Positions 9,485-18,347 of a DNA stretch of 39,484 bases are shown piece after piece. Every line of letters starts with the position of its first letter. The first letter of the stretch is position 1. The notes under the pieces were generated by a model. That model saw nothing but the letters and a program-made list of their open reading frames with translations. It was not told the DNA's origin and made no database searches. The DNA comes from Nostocales cyanobacterium. Its GTDB lineage: Bacteria; Cyanobacteriota; Cyanobacteriia; Cyanobacteriales; Nostocaceae. Location: positions 1-39,484 of the forward strand of contig RDXV01000028.1 of NCBI GenBank assembly GCA_004292695.1, in the 5' to 3' direction. The position numbers were made by a program, and so were the translations under genes.

Positions 9485-9520
9485 AACGAACTGCAGAGGC
9501 GCAGAGGACACAGAGAGAAG
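9485..9520. repeat. GCAGAGGCGCAGAGG-type short repeat
   Basis: A purine-rich repeat (CTGCAGAGGCGCAGAGGACA and following CAGAGAGAAG) of a family that recurs in this window at 25281-25305 (opposite orientation) and around 35840. It is a dispersed intergenic repeat. Confidence 0.65.
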
Positions 9521-9564
9521 AGATATTTCTGATTTTTTTAACTGAGTTTTATAGGCTTTTTATA

Positions 9565-9607
9565 TGCGGGCAAGACTTGTACTGAGCTTGTCGAAAGTAT
9601 GCCCGCA
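9565..9607. terminator. Inverted repeat downstream of proS, possible terminator or REP-like element
   Basis: TGCGGGCA (9565-9572) pairs with TGCCCGCA (9600-9607) across a 27-nt loop containing ACTGAGCTTGTCGAAAGT. Read in the direction of proS the distal arm is followed by TATAAAAAG rather than a strong T-run, so a repetitive element is as likely as a terminator. Confidence 0.4.
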
Positions 9608-9645
9608 CTACAGGAGTTTAATTTTACTCTAATTTGACTCTTTTG

Positions 9646-11454
9646 TTAAGCTGCTGTTGCTTGTTTAATCCATTGTTTTAAGGTGTTTACAATTTCTTCA
9701 ATTGCTATTTCCTCAGACTCACGGGTTGCCCTTTTTACTACTTCTACTTTGCCATTAGCAATAGCGCGACCTGTCACTATTCTAAAAGGAATACCAATTA
9801 AGTCTGCATCTTTGAATTTTACTCCTGCTCTTTCGTCTCGATCATCTAATATTGTTTCTACTCCTGCTTTGTTGAGTTCGGTGTAAAGTTTTTCGGCTAT
9901 TTCTATTTGTTGGGCATCTTTGATGTTAGGAATGGTGACTATGGCGTGATATGGTGCGATCGCTATTGGCCAAATTATCCCATCTTTATCATAGGATTGT
10001 TCTACTGCTGATTGTGCTAACCGGGAAACTCCCACACCATAACATCCCATTAATAATGGTTTTTCTTCCCCTTGTTCGTTTGTATACGTTGCTCCCATTG
10101 CTTGGGAATATTTTATGCCCAGTTGGAAAATGTGACCGGCTTCTATTCCTCTGGCTGTTTGTAGGGTTTGAGTAGGATCATGTACAGCGCGATCGCCTAC
10201 TTTTGCTTTCCGAATATCTACTACTAATTCTGGTAATTTAAACTGCTCATTCCAGTTTGCCCCCACTACGTGAAAACCGCTTTCATTTGCACCAGTGACA
10301 AAGTTCTTTAATTCCACCGCAGTTTGATCAACAAAGCGGACAAATTTAGAATTTACTTGTTTATTTCCTGCAATATAATCATCACTTAAATCAGGGGCAA
10401 TATAACCTAAAGGTAAGGATTTTGCAGCCCAATTTTCTATCATTTCGTTAGTTGGTACACTGAGAGAAATAATAGTTTTAGCATTAAATTGAGGAGCTAA
10501 TTTAGTTAATTCATTTTGTAATTTTACCTCATTAACTTCCTGATCTCCCCGAATATTCACCAACACTAAAACAGTCAAACCATGATCATAAACAGTTTGA
10601 TATAAAACATTTTTGACAATTTGGGTAGGTGAACATTTTAAAAAATTACAGAGTTTTTCTATTGTATCTGTTCCCGGAGTTTCCCGTTTTTCAAAAGTAG
10701 TAAAAGGTGAAGTTTGAGTATCCGCAGGTAAAGAAACCGCTTTTTCTACATTCGCTGCATATTTGCCATCTTCGGTGTAGAGAACTTCATCTTCTCCCGC
10801 ATCTGCTAACACCATAAATTCTGTCGAACCAGAACCACCAATAGCGCCAGAGTCAGCTTCCACCGCTCGAAAAGCTAAACCACAACGGCGCAACATATTG
10901 GTGTATGCTTGGTACATATCCTGGTAAGTTTGCTTTAAACTTTCCTCATCTGCATGGAAAGAATAACCATCTTTCATGATAAATTCTCTACCCCGCATTA
11001 AACCAAACCGGGGACGAATTTCATCCCGAAATTTAGTTTGAATTTGATATAAATGCGTTGGTAATTGACGATATGAACGAATCATATCACGGGCAACGGC
11101 GGTAATTACTTCCTCATGGGTGGGACCTAAACCTAATTGTTGTTCCCTTCTATCAATCAGCGAAAACATGATACCCTCTGCTTTAGTGTAGGTATCCCAT
11201 CTTCCCGACTCCTTCCATAACTCAGCCGGTTGTATCTGTGGTAATAAACATTCCTGTGCGCCGGTTTTGTTCATTTCTTCCCGTACTATTTGGGATACCT
11301 TTTGTAAAACTCGCCACATCAAAGGCAAATAAGCATAAATACCGCTACCGATGCGACGGATATAACCTGCGCGGAGTAAGAGTTTATGACTGGGAATTTC
11401 CGCATCTGCCGGATCATCCCTGAGTGTAACAAATAACATTTGTGATAGTCGCAT
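9646..11454 (-). CDS. proS: Prolyl-tRNA synthetase (bacterial type with editing insertion)
   Basis: This class II aminoacyl-tRNA synthetase charges tRNA-Pro in the cytoplasm. It has 602 residues, the full length for the bacterial form with an INS editing domain between motifs 2 and 3. Visible features are the N-terminal [32 protein letters not shown], a motif-2 region with [12 protein letters not shown] and [20 protein letters not shown], the INS insertion at about residues 220-400, and motif 3 [10 protein letters not shown] near residue 440, followed by an anticodon-binding domain ([10 protein letters not shown]). The ATG at 11454 follows AAGGA with suitable spacing. It is transcribed alone, away from the plus-strand gene at 11748. 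Confidence 0.97.
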   Translation of the reverse strand: MRLSQMLFVTLRDDPADAEIPSHKLLLRAGYIRRIGSGIYAYLPLMWRVLQKVSQIVREEMNKTGAQECLLPQIQPAELWKESGRWDTYTKAEGIMFSLIDRREQQLGLGPTHEEVITAVARDMIRSYRQLPTHLYQIQTKFRDEIRPRFGLMRGREFIMKDGYSFHADEESLKQTYQDMYQAYTNMLRRCGLAFRAVEADSGAIGGSGSTEFMVLADAGEDEVLYTEDGKYAANVEKAVSLPADTQTSPFTTFEKRETPGTDTIEKLCNFLKCSPTQIVKNVLYQTVYDHGLTVLVLVNIRGDQEVNEVKLQNELTKLAPQFNAKTIISLSVPTNEMIENWAAKSLPLGYIAPDLSDDYIAGNKQVNSKFVRFVDQTAVELKNFVTGANESGFHVVGANWNEQFKLPELVVDIRKAKVGDRAVHDPTQTLQTARGIEAGHIFQLGIKYSQAMGATYTNEQGEEKPLLMGCYGVGVSRLAQSAVEQSYDKDGIIWPIAIAPYHAIVTIPNIKDAQQIEIAEKLYTELNKAGVETILDDRDERAGVKFKDADLIGIPFRIVTGRAIANGKVEVVKRATRESEEIAIEEIVNTLKQWIKQATAA

Positions 11455-11580
11455 CGTTCTTTTCCTTGGAGTTTGTAATTTTCTGTAACTTTGTCTACAT
11501 CTTGCTCATAGTTTATTGTCAACTGACTAACTAAAAATCAGGAAGATGTAAGCTAAAAGTAGAGACAAAATAGTAAGAAT

Positions 11581-11605
11581 TCAGGAGTCAGGAGTCAGGA
11601 GTCAG
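11581..11605. repeat. Heptamer tandem repeat TCAGGAG
   Basis: Three and a half perfect copies of a 7-bp unit lie in the divergent spacer between proS and the TspO-like gene. A related degenerate run (CTGAATCCTGTATTCTGTAT) lies at about 11685-11712. This is a typical cyanobacterial short tandemly repeated repetitive sequence. Confidence 0.85.
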
Positions 11606-11747
11606 AATATTTGTTTGTAGCAGTGAACTACAGAAGTACGTTTTTTCATCAATTATCAAGAATAACTCGAAAACTCTCATTCATTCTGAATCCTGTATTC
11701 TGTATCCTGAATCCTTGCTCAAAATAGATATTCTATGTCAATTTGCC

Positions 11748-12533
11748 ATGCAAGAGTCTAATTTTAGTAATAATCGGGATTTTTTAAGACAGTGTGCTAC
11801 CTTAGCAGCTATAGTTGGCGGTTTTATTGTCAATGTGATCTCTAATGTTGCTCCTCTCAATGGTATGAGTATTGGGGCAATTTCTAATACTTTATTTAAA
11901 GATGTGTTGATCATTCCTGCTAATTATGCTTTTATCATCTGGGGTTTAATTTATTTGGGTTTGTTTGCTTTGGGAATTTACCAATTTCTACCTAGTCAAA
12001 AATCAGATCCAGATTTACGTAAAACAGGTTATTTGTTAGTAATTGCTTCTATCGCTCAGTGTATTTGGGTGTATTTATTCTTATCCCGACTTTTTACAGT
12101 TTCGATTTTAGCAATGTTGGGAATTTTAATACCTTTAATTATGATTCACAAAGGGATAGAAATTGGCAAAAAAAGTGTGAATAGAAATAAACGATTTTAT
12201 CTACATTATCCTATTAGTATTTACTTGGGTTGGATTAGTGTAGCAACTATTGTTAATGTTGCCTGTGCGTTGTATTCTCTTAATTGGGATGGTTTAGGTA
12301 TTGCTGGGGAAGTTTGGACTGTAATTATGTTGTTAGCAGCGGCGATAATTTCCGGTTTTATGGTGATTAATTATCGAGATGTTGCTTATACTGGTGTGAC
12401 AGTTTGGGCGTTATTTGCGATATCCGTAAAACATGGTGATAATTATATTATCAGAAATGCTGCTTTAATTTTGGCAATTTTGTTAATACTGTTGATGTTT
12501 TTGCAAAGTCAGAGAAATAGTAATTCTGTGTGA
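11748..12533 (+). CDS. TspO/MBR-like (tryptophan-rich sensory protein-like) membrane protein
   Basis: This is a polytopic membrane protein of 261 residues with about eight hydrophobic segments (for example IVGGFIVNVISNVAPL, NYAFIIWGLIYLGLFALGIY, YLGWISVATIVNVACALY, NAALILAILLILLMFL). NYAFIIWGLIYLGL and YLGWISVATIVN fit proteins annotated as tryptophan-rich sensory/TspO-related, which are longer than the five-helix TspO core. The ligand is unknown; porphyrins or lipids are known for true TspO. I chose the ATG at 11748, since the longer frame begins with TTG inside a repeat-like spacer. No strong ribosome site is visible at either. It stands alone, followed 60 bp later by the Ap4A-phosphorylase-like gene. 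Confidence 0.65.
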   Translation: MQESNFSNNRDFLRQCATLAAIVGGFIVNVISNVAPLNGMSIGAISNTLFKDVLIIPANYAFIIWGLIYLGLFALGIYQFLPSQKSDPDLRKTGYLLVIASIAQCIWVYLFLSRLFTVSILAMLGILIPLIMIHKGIEIGKKSVNRNKRFYLHYPISIYLGWISVATIVNVACALYSLNWDGLGIAGEVWTVIMLLAAAIISGFMVINYRDVAYTGVTVWALFAISVKHGDNYIIRNAALILAILLILLMFLQSQRNSNSV

Positions 12534-12560
12534 TTTCTGTTAAAATTGGAGTATAATTAA

Positions 12561-12590
12561 ACGCAGATGAACGCAGATGAACGCAGATGA
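12561..12590. repeat. Decamer tandem repeat ACGCAGATGA x3
   Basis: Three perfect copies lie directly at the 5' end of the next gene. The last copy supplies an in-frame ATG (12587) upstream of the preferred ATG at 12593. Confidence 0.9.
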
Positions 12591-12592
12591 TT

Positions 12593-13483
12593 ATGAACCA
12601 GGGTGAAATACTCTTTAAAATAGGGACTTTGTGGGAGAAGATTAAACAAACTACAGCAGATGGTTTAGAATGTGGGGCATTAAAATCTATTCCCACAGAG
12701 TTGGAAATTGTGGAACATGAACAAGTTAAATTTGTAGTTAGGATTTTAGCAAATTTAACCAGAAAAAAAGCCGCTAAGGAACAACAAAAAAAACACAAGT
12801 TAGAAACAGGTAAAGAGTTTAATCCTTTTTTGCCTTATGAACAAGATTTATTTGTAGCGGATATTTCTGAAACTCATGTTTGTATTTTAAATAAGTTCAA
12901 TGTTGTTGATCATCATTTATTGATTATTACCCGTGCTTTTGAGGAACAGGAAAGTTTATTAACTCTGGCAGATTTTACCGCAATGTGGGCGGTTTTAGGT
13001 GATGTGGATGGGTTAGTATTTTATAATGGTGGGAAGTTAGCGGGAGCGAGTCAGCGACATAAACATTTACAATTAGTACCAATTAATAAAAACGAAATTC
13101 CTATTACACCATTATTAGCAAAAGCTAAGTTTAAAAATGGTATTGCTACAATTCCTGGACTTCCTTTTTCACACGCTTTTACAACTTTGTACCCTGATGA
13201 AAGTCCAGAGATGACATTAGATAAATATTATGCTTTACTAGAAAAAGTAGGAATTAAAGCTGTTGATGATAATAAACAATCAGGAGCATATAATTTTTTA
13301 GCTACGCGAGAATGGATGTTAATTGTTCCCCGTTCTCAGGAAGAATTTAAGTCAATTTCTATTAACTCTTTAGGCTTTTCTGGCGCTTTGTTGGTAAAAA
13401 ATACTGAACAAATGCAGTTAGTTAAAGATATTGGTCCAATGAATATTTTAAAAAATGTTGCGTTCTCAATTGACATGAGGTAA
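12593..13483 (+). CDS. ATP adenylyltransferase / Ap4A phosphorylase-like protein
   Basis: This 296-residue protein of the HIT superfamily's Ap4A phosphorylase branch splits diadenosine tetraphosphate to ATP and ADP with phosphate in characterised relatives. The N-terminal half has the NPFLPYEQDLFV segment and HVCILNKFNVVDHHLLIITR. The active-site region reads FYNGGKLAGASQRHKHLQLVP, with the HxHxQ histidine triad variant. The C-terminal part contains SGAYNFLATREWMLIVPRS, conserved in the family. The start is uncertain: ATG at 12593, or ATG at 12587 that lies within a tandem repeat, and no ribosome site is visible. Its role is probably clearing dinucleoside polyphosphates. Confidence 0.85.
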   Translation: MNQGEILFKIGTLWEKIKQTTADGLECGALKSIPTELEIVEHEQVKFVVRILANLTRKKAAKEQQKKHKLETGKEFNPFLPYEQDLFVADISETHVCILNKFNVVDHHLLIITRAFEEQESLLTLADFTAMWAVLGDVDGLVFYNGGKLAGASQRHKHLQLVPINKNEIPITPLLAKAKFKNGIATIPGLPFSHAFTTLYPDESPEMTLDKYYALLEKVGIKAVDDNKQSGAYNFLATREWMLIVPRSQEEFKSISINSLGFSGALLVKNTEQMQLVKDIGPMNILKNVAFSIDMR

Positions 13484-13814
13484 TTCGGAAAAGGCTAAAA
13501 AATCAACTAGCTATAAATCTTGTGAAATTATAAAGTAATTACATTTATTTAGTATATAATCATACGATATAATATACCCAATATCAGTATGATTTTTTGC
13601 CATCAAGCTGTGTGGGTATAGAGTTTGTATATCGGACTATGGCGGTTTTCAGTTGTATGAGATACTTTAACCCCACATCCAACCCTCGAACCACAAGCGA
13701 TGGGGGTAAATTAACGGTACTATAATGTATCTTATGTAACTACATACTGATTTATTTTTGTTTATTAATAAATAATTAAAATAATTAACACACTTGATAC
13801 TCAGGTTCACCATT
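13484..13814. other. Spacer upstream of the chemosensory locus
   Basis: About 330 bp without a gene precede the first CheW gene and probably hold the promoter of the locus. It is AT-rich in its distal part, and the middle contains a GC-richer stretch (about 13660-13715) of unknown nature. No promoter element is clear enough to name. Confidence 0.45.
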
Positions 13815-14297
13815 ATGTTAATGCTACTTTTTTATGTTGGTAATGATTTATACGCTATTGACAGTTCCTGCGTGGTAGAAGTTATCCCCAGAGTGAGTTT
13901 GAGAAAAGTACATCATGTCCCGGAATATGTAGCTGGTTTATTTAACTACCGAGGTAAAATTGTACCAGTAATTGACTTGTGTCATTTAATTCGTGGTTCT
14001 TCTAGCCGTTTTTGCCTAAGTACCCGTATTATTATGGTGAGTTACCCTCGTCAAAATCATGAGTATCAATACATGGGTGTAATCGCGGAACGAATTACAG
14101 AAACCTTAAACAGAGCAGAGACAGATTTTGTAGACTCTGGTATTAGGGTTAAAGCAGCCCCATATTTAGGAGGAATACTAATGGATGAGAAAGGAATTAT
14201 TCAGCGTATTCATTTAGAACAATTGTTTGCTGATGTGGAAAATACTTACTTATTAACATCAGGAGAAAGTTATATCAATGATATGGTCAAAAATTGA
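13815..14297 (+). CDS. cheW: CheW-type coupling protein, WspB-like
   Basis: This is a CheW adaptor of about 160 residues linking receptor and kinase in a chemosensory array. It shows the standard pattern: LLFYVGNDLYAID near the N-terminus, VVEVIPRV, VAGLFNYRGKIVPVIDL, and MGVIAERITET further on. I chose the ATG at 13815; a TTG-started frame from 13794 would add seven residues and lacks support, and ATG at 13821 is another option. It is the first gene of a seven-gene co-directional locus and its 3' end overlaps the CheR gene by 20 bp, implying translational coupling. In Wsp systems two CheW proteins (WspB, WspD) are present, as here. Confidence 0.9.
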   Translation: MLMLLFYVGNDLYAIDSSCVVEVIPRVSLRKVHHVPEYVAGLFNYRGKIVPVIDLCHLIRGSSSRFCLSTRIIMVSYPRQNHEYQYMGVIAERITETLNRAETDFVDSGIRVKAAPYLGGILMDEKGIIQRIHLEQLFADVENTYLLTSGESYINDMVKN

Positions 14298-15516
14298 GAA
14301 TTTATTGTGTGATAAAACTGGGTTTGATGGGAATATTATTGGTACTCGTAAAATTATTAAAGCCGTAGAAAATCGCTGTTTAATATGTGGTGTTAATGCA
14401 GATGATTATTTACAAATTTTATACACATCGAGGGAAGAATTTAATGAATTAGTAGAATTGTTAGTTGTTCCTGAAACTTGGTTTTTTAGAGATCATCAAA
14501 CCTATGAAGCTTTTACTAAATATATCCGTTTTCAATGGATGTCTAAATCTCCTACTAGCAAACTTCGTCTATTGAGTGTTCCCTGTTCCACTGGTGAAGA
14601 ACCTTATTCTTTAGTGATGACATTATTGGATTTGGGTTTATTACCAAATCAGTTTCATATTGATGCGGTTGATATTAGTAAAAGAGCTTTGTCTAAAGCT
14701 AGAAAAGCAATTTATGGACGTAATTCTTTCCGGGGTTCTAACTTAGAATTTCAAAATCGTTATTTCACATCTACAGATACAGGTTATCAATTATGTGAAA
14801 AGGTAAAAAATGCGGTTAACTGGAGTCAAGGAAATTTACTAGAAGCTAATTTTTTAGTAGATAGAAGCCTTTATGATATAATTTTTTGTCGAAATGTTTT
14901 AATTTATTTTGACAATTATGGTCGCAAAAACACATTAAAAAATTTACATCGCTTATTGAAAACTCAAGGATTGTTATTTGTTGGTGCATCAGAAACAGGA
15001 GAATTATCTAATTTGGATTTTGAAGTAATTCGCTTAAATGGTGTATTTGTAGGACAGAAAAAAGCCGCAGTTGTAAAAACACAAAAAAATACTAGTGTCA
15101 AGGGTTATGTGATTTCCCAGTCTCAGACTTTATCAGATAATTACCCAATTAATCAGCCCAAAGTTACAGCAATTTCAGACAATATGCAGACTGTTAAACC
15201 TGTACAACATTTACAAAATGGTCATTTAGAATCAATCCGTAATTCAGCAGATCAAGGAAATTTAACAGTAGCTATATCCCAATGTCAAAATTTTATATAT
15301 CAAAATTCTACCAGTGCCGAAGCATATCTTTTGCTTGGTGAAATTTATCAAGCACAAGGAGTAGAATCACGAGCAGAAGAGTGTTTTCAAAAAGCAATTT
15401 ATCTTGATCCTAAAAACTCTCAGGCTTTACTACATTTAATTTTACTTAAAGAACAACAAGGAGATTATGAAAAAGTAAAAATTTTACGTCAAAGGTGGCA
15501 ACGGTTACAAAAATAG
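14278..15516 (+). CDS. cheR: CheR methyltransferase with C-terminal TPR, WspC-like
   Basis: This 412-residue SAM-dependent methyltransferase would methylate glutamates of the adjacent chemoreceptor. The N-terminal domain contains VPETWFFRDHQTYEAF. The SAM pocket reads VPCSTGEEPYSLVMTLLDLG, followed by IDAVDISKRALSKARKAIY and the DIIFCRNVLIYFD motif. A linker of about 60 residues leads to a TPR segment (AEAYLLLGEIYQAQGVESRAEECFQKAIYLDPKNSQALLHL), the arrangement known for WspC-type CheR. The ATG at 14278 lies inside the upstream CheW gene, with AGGAGA 12 nt before it. Confidence 0.93.
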   Translation: MIWSKIENLLCDKTGFDGNIIGTRKIIKAVENRCLICGVNADDYLQILYTSREEFNELVELLVVPETWFFRDHQTYEAFTKYIRFQWMSKSPTSKLRLLSVPCSTGEEPYSLVMTLLDLGLLPNQFHIDAVDISKRALSKARKAIYGRNSFRGSNLEFQNRYFTSTDTGYQLCEKVKNAVNWSQGNLLEANFLVDRSLYDIIFCRNVLIYFDNYGRKNTLKNLHRLLKTQGLLFVGASETGELSNLDFEVIRLNGVFVGQKKAAVVKTQKNTSVKGYVISQSQTLSDNYPINQPKVTAISDNMQTVKPVQHLQNGHLESIRNSADQGNLTVAISQCQNFIYQNSTSAEAYLLLGEIYQAQGVESRAEECFQKAIYLDPKNSQALLHLILLKEQQGDYEKVKILRQRWQRLQK

Positions 15517-15579
15517 TGAAATAATCATAAACAGTTTTTACATAAAAGTTTTTTACATAAATATCAGCAAGGAGCAGTG

Positions 15580-17439
15580 ATGATAAAAAACGTCAGCTTA
15601 CAGGTGCGTTTAACCGGGGGATTTTTATTTATTGGTTTAATTGTTTTAATTGTGGCTATAACAGGCTGGAGTGTAAATTCACATCTGAGTCATGCTATTG
15701 ATGTTTTAAGTAAGAATACTATTCCCAGTATTTCAGGGTTATGGAAAATTAAGGAAGGGCAAACCCAAATACAATCTTCAGAACGGGCTTTACTTAAAGA
15801 TCACCTCAACCTAGAACAAAGAAATTCTCAATTAACTAGAATACAGACAGCATGGGAACAAATTGATGAGGGATTTAAGGAATATGAAGTCACAGAAAAA
15901 ACTGATGACGAAGAGAAAATATATGCTCGATTTCAGCAAGTTTGGGATGAGTGGAAAAAAAATCATGAAATGTTGATGGAAATGAATCAACAGTTTCAAA
16001 GTATGGGTGTTCTTAGTCCACTGGCTAGAGAACTAGAATTAATTAAATCAAATCAAGCTAATAGTCCAGAAATAGTATTAGTGAGAAAGGCAAATAATTT
16101 TTTATCACAGTTAAGAGAAAAAGGTTTGGCTAATCGCTCTCTATTCGATGCAGCTACAAAATTACTGGTAGAAGATATTGAAATAAATGAAAAAGTTGGT
16201 ATAGAGACTTATAAAAAAGCACAGAAAGATGTAGAATCTGCTTCATTTTTGTTGTTACTTGCGTTGATAATTGGTCCTGTAACTGCCGTTGTTTTTGGAT
16301 TTGCTTTGAGTAAACCAATTGTCCAAAAAGTAAATGAATTAGTCAAGGTTTCTAAGTCTATAGCTAATAGTAATTCTCCCGCACAGATGCAATTAGACGA
16401 TGGACAAGATGAAATAGGTAAACTACAAACTGCTTTTTACACTGTTGCATCTAAAATTGGTGAATTAGTAAATATTGCCCAAAAAATATCTAGTGGTGAT
16501 TTAACATCACAAATTCAGCCTTCAGATACTACTGATGAAATTGGCAAGTTACAAAATGCCTTTTATGTCATGAATAAGGATCTGAATTCCTTGATTCGCC
16601 GTATTCAACAGTCAGGGGTACAAATTACAACTTCGAGTACACAAATTGCTGCTTCTGGAAAACAATTAGAAGCTACAGTTACAGAACAATTAGCTTCTAC
16701 AAATGAAGTGGCTGCTACTGCCCAAGAAATTGCTGCTACCTCCAGAAATTTAGTTAAGATGATGGAGAGAGTGGCAGAGATGACAAAACAAACTGCTAAT
16801 GGTGCAAGTGAAAGCCGTGATGAATTACAAGAAATGGAAAATACTATGCGGCAATTAACAGAAGCAACAAATTCTATTACTTCTAAATTAGGAATAATGA
16901 ATAAAAAGGCCAGCAATATTAATAATGTTGTCGTAACTATTACTAAAGTTGCTGATCAAACCAGTATTTTGTCACTAAATGCCGCCATAGAAGCAGAAAA
17001 AGCGGGAGAATATGGGGCAGGTTTTGCAGTGGTAGCTAGAGAAATTCGCCGATTAGCAAATCAAACCGCTGTGGCAACTTTGGAAATTGAGCAAATAGTA
17101 AAAGATATGCAATCTGCTGTTTCTGTGGGTGTCATGGAAATGGATAAGTTTAATAATTCTGTTAATAATAGTGTTGACAAAGTGGGCAAAATTAGTAACC
17201 AAATTGGTAAAGTTATTAATCAAGTGCAGAGTTTACCACCGCAGTTTATTCAGGTTAGTGAAAGTATGGAAGAACAGTCTCAGGGAGCAACACAAATTAG
17301 TGAAGCTATGGAGCAATTAACGGATGCTTCGCAGCAAACTGTTGATGCTTTACGTGAGACTAATGGCGCTTTGGAACAATTGGAAGAAGCAGCACAATTA
17401 TTAAGATCAGAAATTTCACATTTCCATGTCAAAAATTAA
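15580..17439 (+). CDS. Methyl-accepting chemotaxis protein, WspA-like
   Basis: This is a membrane chemoreceptor of 619 residues. TM1 lies at about residues 13-30, a helical-bundle periplasmic domain (about 31-218) shows alternating heptad-like charges, and TM2 is at about 221-243. Two HAMP-like segments follow (about 244-350, each with DEIGKLQ(T/N)AFY), then a cytoplasmic signalling hairpin whose tip reads [20 protein letters not shown]. The C-terminal hairpin includes a VQSLPPQF segment, which I associate with WspA-type receptors. ATG at 15580 is preferred to the GTG at 15577 because AAGGAG ends 5 nt upstream of it. It sits between CheR and the second CheW and is the only receptor in the locus. 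The stimulus is unknown; surface contact is the Wsp precedent. Confidence 0.93.
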   Translation: MIKNVSLQVRLTGGFLFIGLIVLIVAITGWSVNSHLSHAIDVLSKNTIPSISGLWKIKEGQTQIQSSERALLKDHLNLEQRNSQLTRIQTAWEQIDEGFKEYEVTEKTDDEEKIYARFQQVWDEWKKNHEMLMEMNQQFQSMGVLSPLARELELIKSNQANSPEIVLVRKANNFLSQLREKGLANRSLFDAATKLLVEDIEINEKVGIETYKKAQKDVESASFLLLLALIIGPVTAVVFGFALSKPIVQKVNELVKVSKSIANSNSPAQMQLDDGQDEIGKLQTAFYTVASKIGELVNIAQKISSGDLTSQIQPSDTTDEIGKLQNAFYVMNKDLNSLIRRIQQSGVQITTSSTQIAASGKQLEATVTEQLASTNEVAATAQEIAATSRNLVKMMERVAEMTKQTANGASESRDELQEMENTMRQLTEATNSITSKLGIMNKKASNINNVVVTITKVADQTSILSLNAAIEAEKAGEYGAGFAVVAREIRRLANQTAVATLEIEQIVKDMQSAVSVGVMEMDKFNNSVNNSVDKVGKISNQIGKVINQVQSLPPQFIQVSESMEEQSQGATQISEAMEQLTDASQQTVDALRETNGALEQLEEAAQLLRSEISHFHVKN

Positions 17440-17485
17440 GTCAAACATTTAGGTAAATAAAAATAAGTTAAAAAAGGCAGTGCTG

Positions 17486-18280
17486 ATGAAAGAAGAGAGC
17501 TATATCAGCAATGGTGAAAAAAATGATGATTTAATATTAGATGATATCAATAATATTGAACCACAAGTTTTTAATGATTGCTGGAATAAAATTGGTGTAA
17601 TTGGCGATCGCTCTTGTAGCGAATTAAAAACTGTGATTCATTGTTATGAATGTCCAGTTTATGCGGCAGTGGGTGATAGTCTCTTGGAACGAGAACCATC
17701 AGCAGAATATCTGGAAAACTGGATCAATATTCTGGAAGAAACATCTGCCAGTCCTGATATTTATGATAGTAATGAAGCAATTCTTCGCACATCTGAAGCT
17801 ATTTCTATCATGATCTTTAGATTAGGAAATGAGAAATTAGCTTTACCAGTCCGAATGTTGCAAGAAGTTACTCATCCTTGTGTCATTCAACCTCTACCCC
17901 ATCGCAGCAATGAGTTATTTTTAGGTTTGGTCAATATTCGTGGAGAAACTTTACTTTGTGCTTCTCTGGCTCATCTTTTACATATTCAAACACAGGATAT
18001 TGTTCACAAAAAACCAAATCAAGAAACTAATTCCACAGTTAAACCAATTAATCCAAAAAGGATGATTGTCGCTGGACATAAAGAAGATAAATGGGTGTTT
18101 CCTGTAGATGAGGTACATGGAATTTTCCGTTTTCATCTTCATGAATTACAAGATGCACCTGTTGTCATTACCAAATCTGAAGAAGGTTATACCAAAGGAA
18201 TAGTTTATTGGGAGGGTGAAAAAGTAAATTACCTTGATGCTGATTTATTGTTTTATACCCTTAATCACAAAATTTTGTAA
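17486..18280 (+). CDS. cheW: CheW-type coupling protein with cysteine-rich N-terminus, WspD-like
   Basis: This 264-residue protein has two parts. The N-terminal part holds a WspD-type cysteine motif: CWNKIGVIGDRSC, then HCYECPVYAA, with four cysteines that could bind metal, followed by LLEREPSAEYLENW. The C-terminal CheW domain (about residues 95-260) includes IMIFRLGNEKLALPVRMLQEV, LGLVNIRGETLLCASLAHLL and WVFPVDEVHGIFRF. I chose the ATG at 17486, with AAAGG 8 nt upstream; a GTG at 17480 would add two residues. It is the second adaptor of the locus, immediately before the CheA kinase. Confidence 0.9.
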   Translation: MKEESYISNGEKNDDLILDDINNIEPQVFNDCWNKIGVIGDRSCSELKTVIHCYECPVYAAVGDSLLEREPSAEYLENWINILEETSASPDIYDSNEAILRTSEAISIMIFRLGNEKLALPVRMLQEVTHPCVIQPLPHRSNELFLGLVNIRGETLLCASLAHLLHIQTQDIVHKKPNQETNSTVKPINPKRMIVAGHKEDKWVFPVDEVHGIFRFHLHELQDAPVVITKSEEGYTKGIVYWEGEKVNYLDADLLFYTLNHKIL

Positions 18281-18310
18281 TTAGTTATTTGTGATTTGTC
18301 AGTGTGGAAA

Positions 18311-18338
18311 GATTCCCTATTCCCTATTCCCTATTCCC
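18311..18338. repeat. Heptamer tandem repeat TTCCCTA in the cheA leader
   Basis: About four copies of a 7-bp unit lie in the 67-bp gap between the CheW and CheA genes. The frame is open through it, but the coding start is placed after the repeat at 18348. Confidence 0.8.
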
Positions 18339-18347
18339 CATATTATT

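Larger units (their letters stand above)
9181..9645. other. Gene-poor spacer downstream of proS
   Basis: AT-rich DNA with no supported gene. It contains a CGCAGAGG-type repeat (9485-9520) and the hairpin at 9565-9607, both listed separately. Confidence 0.5.

Noticed and set aside
11319-11522. 67-codon minus-strand frame over the proS start
   Set aside because: It overlaps proS in another frame; proS is certain and has its own ribosome site.
13660-13715. GC-richer stretch resembling part of a tRNA or structured RNA
   Set aside because: No cloverleaf or convincing stem set could be folded by eye; left as unassigned spacer.
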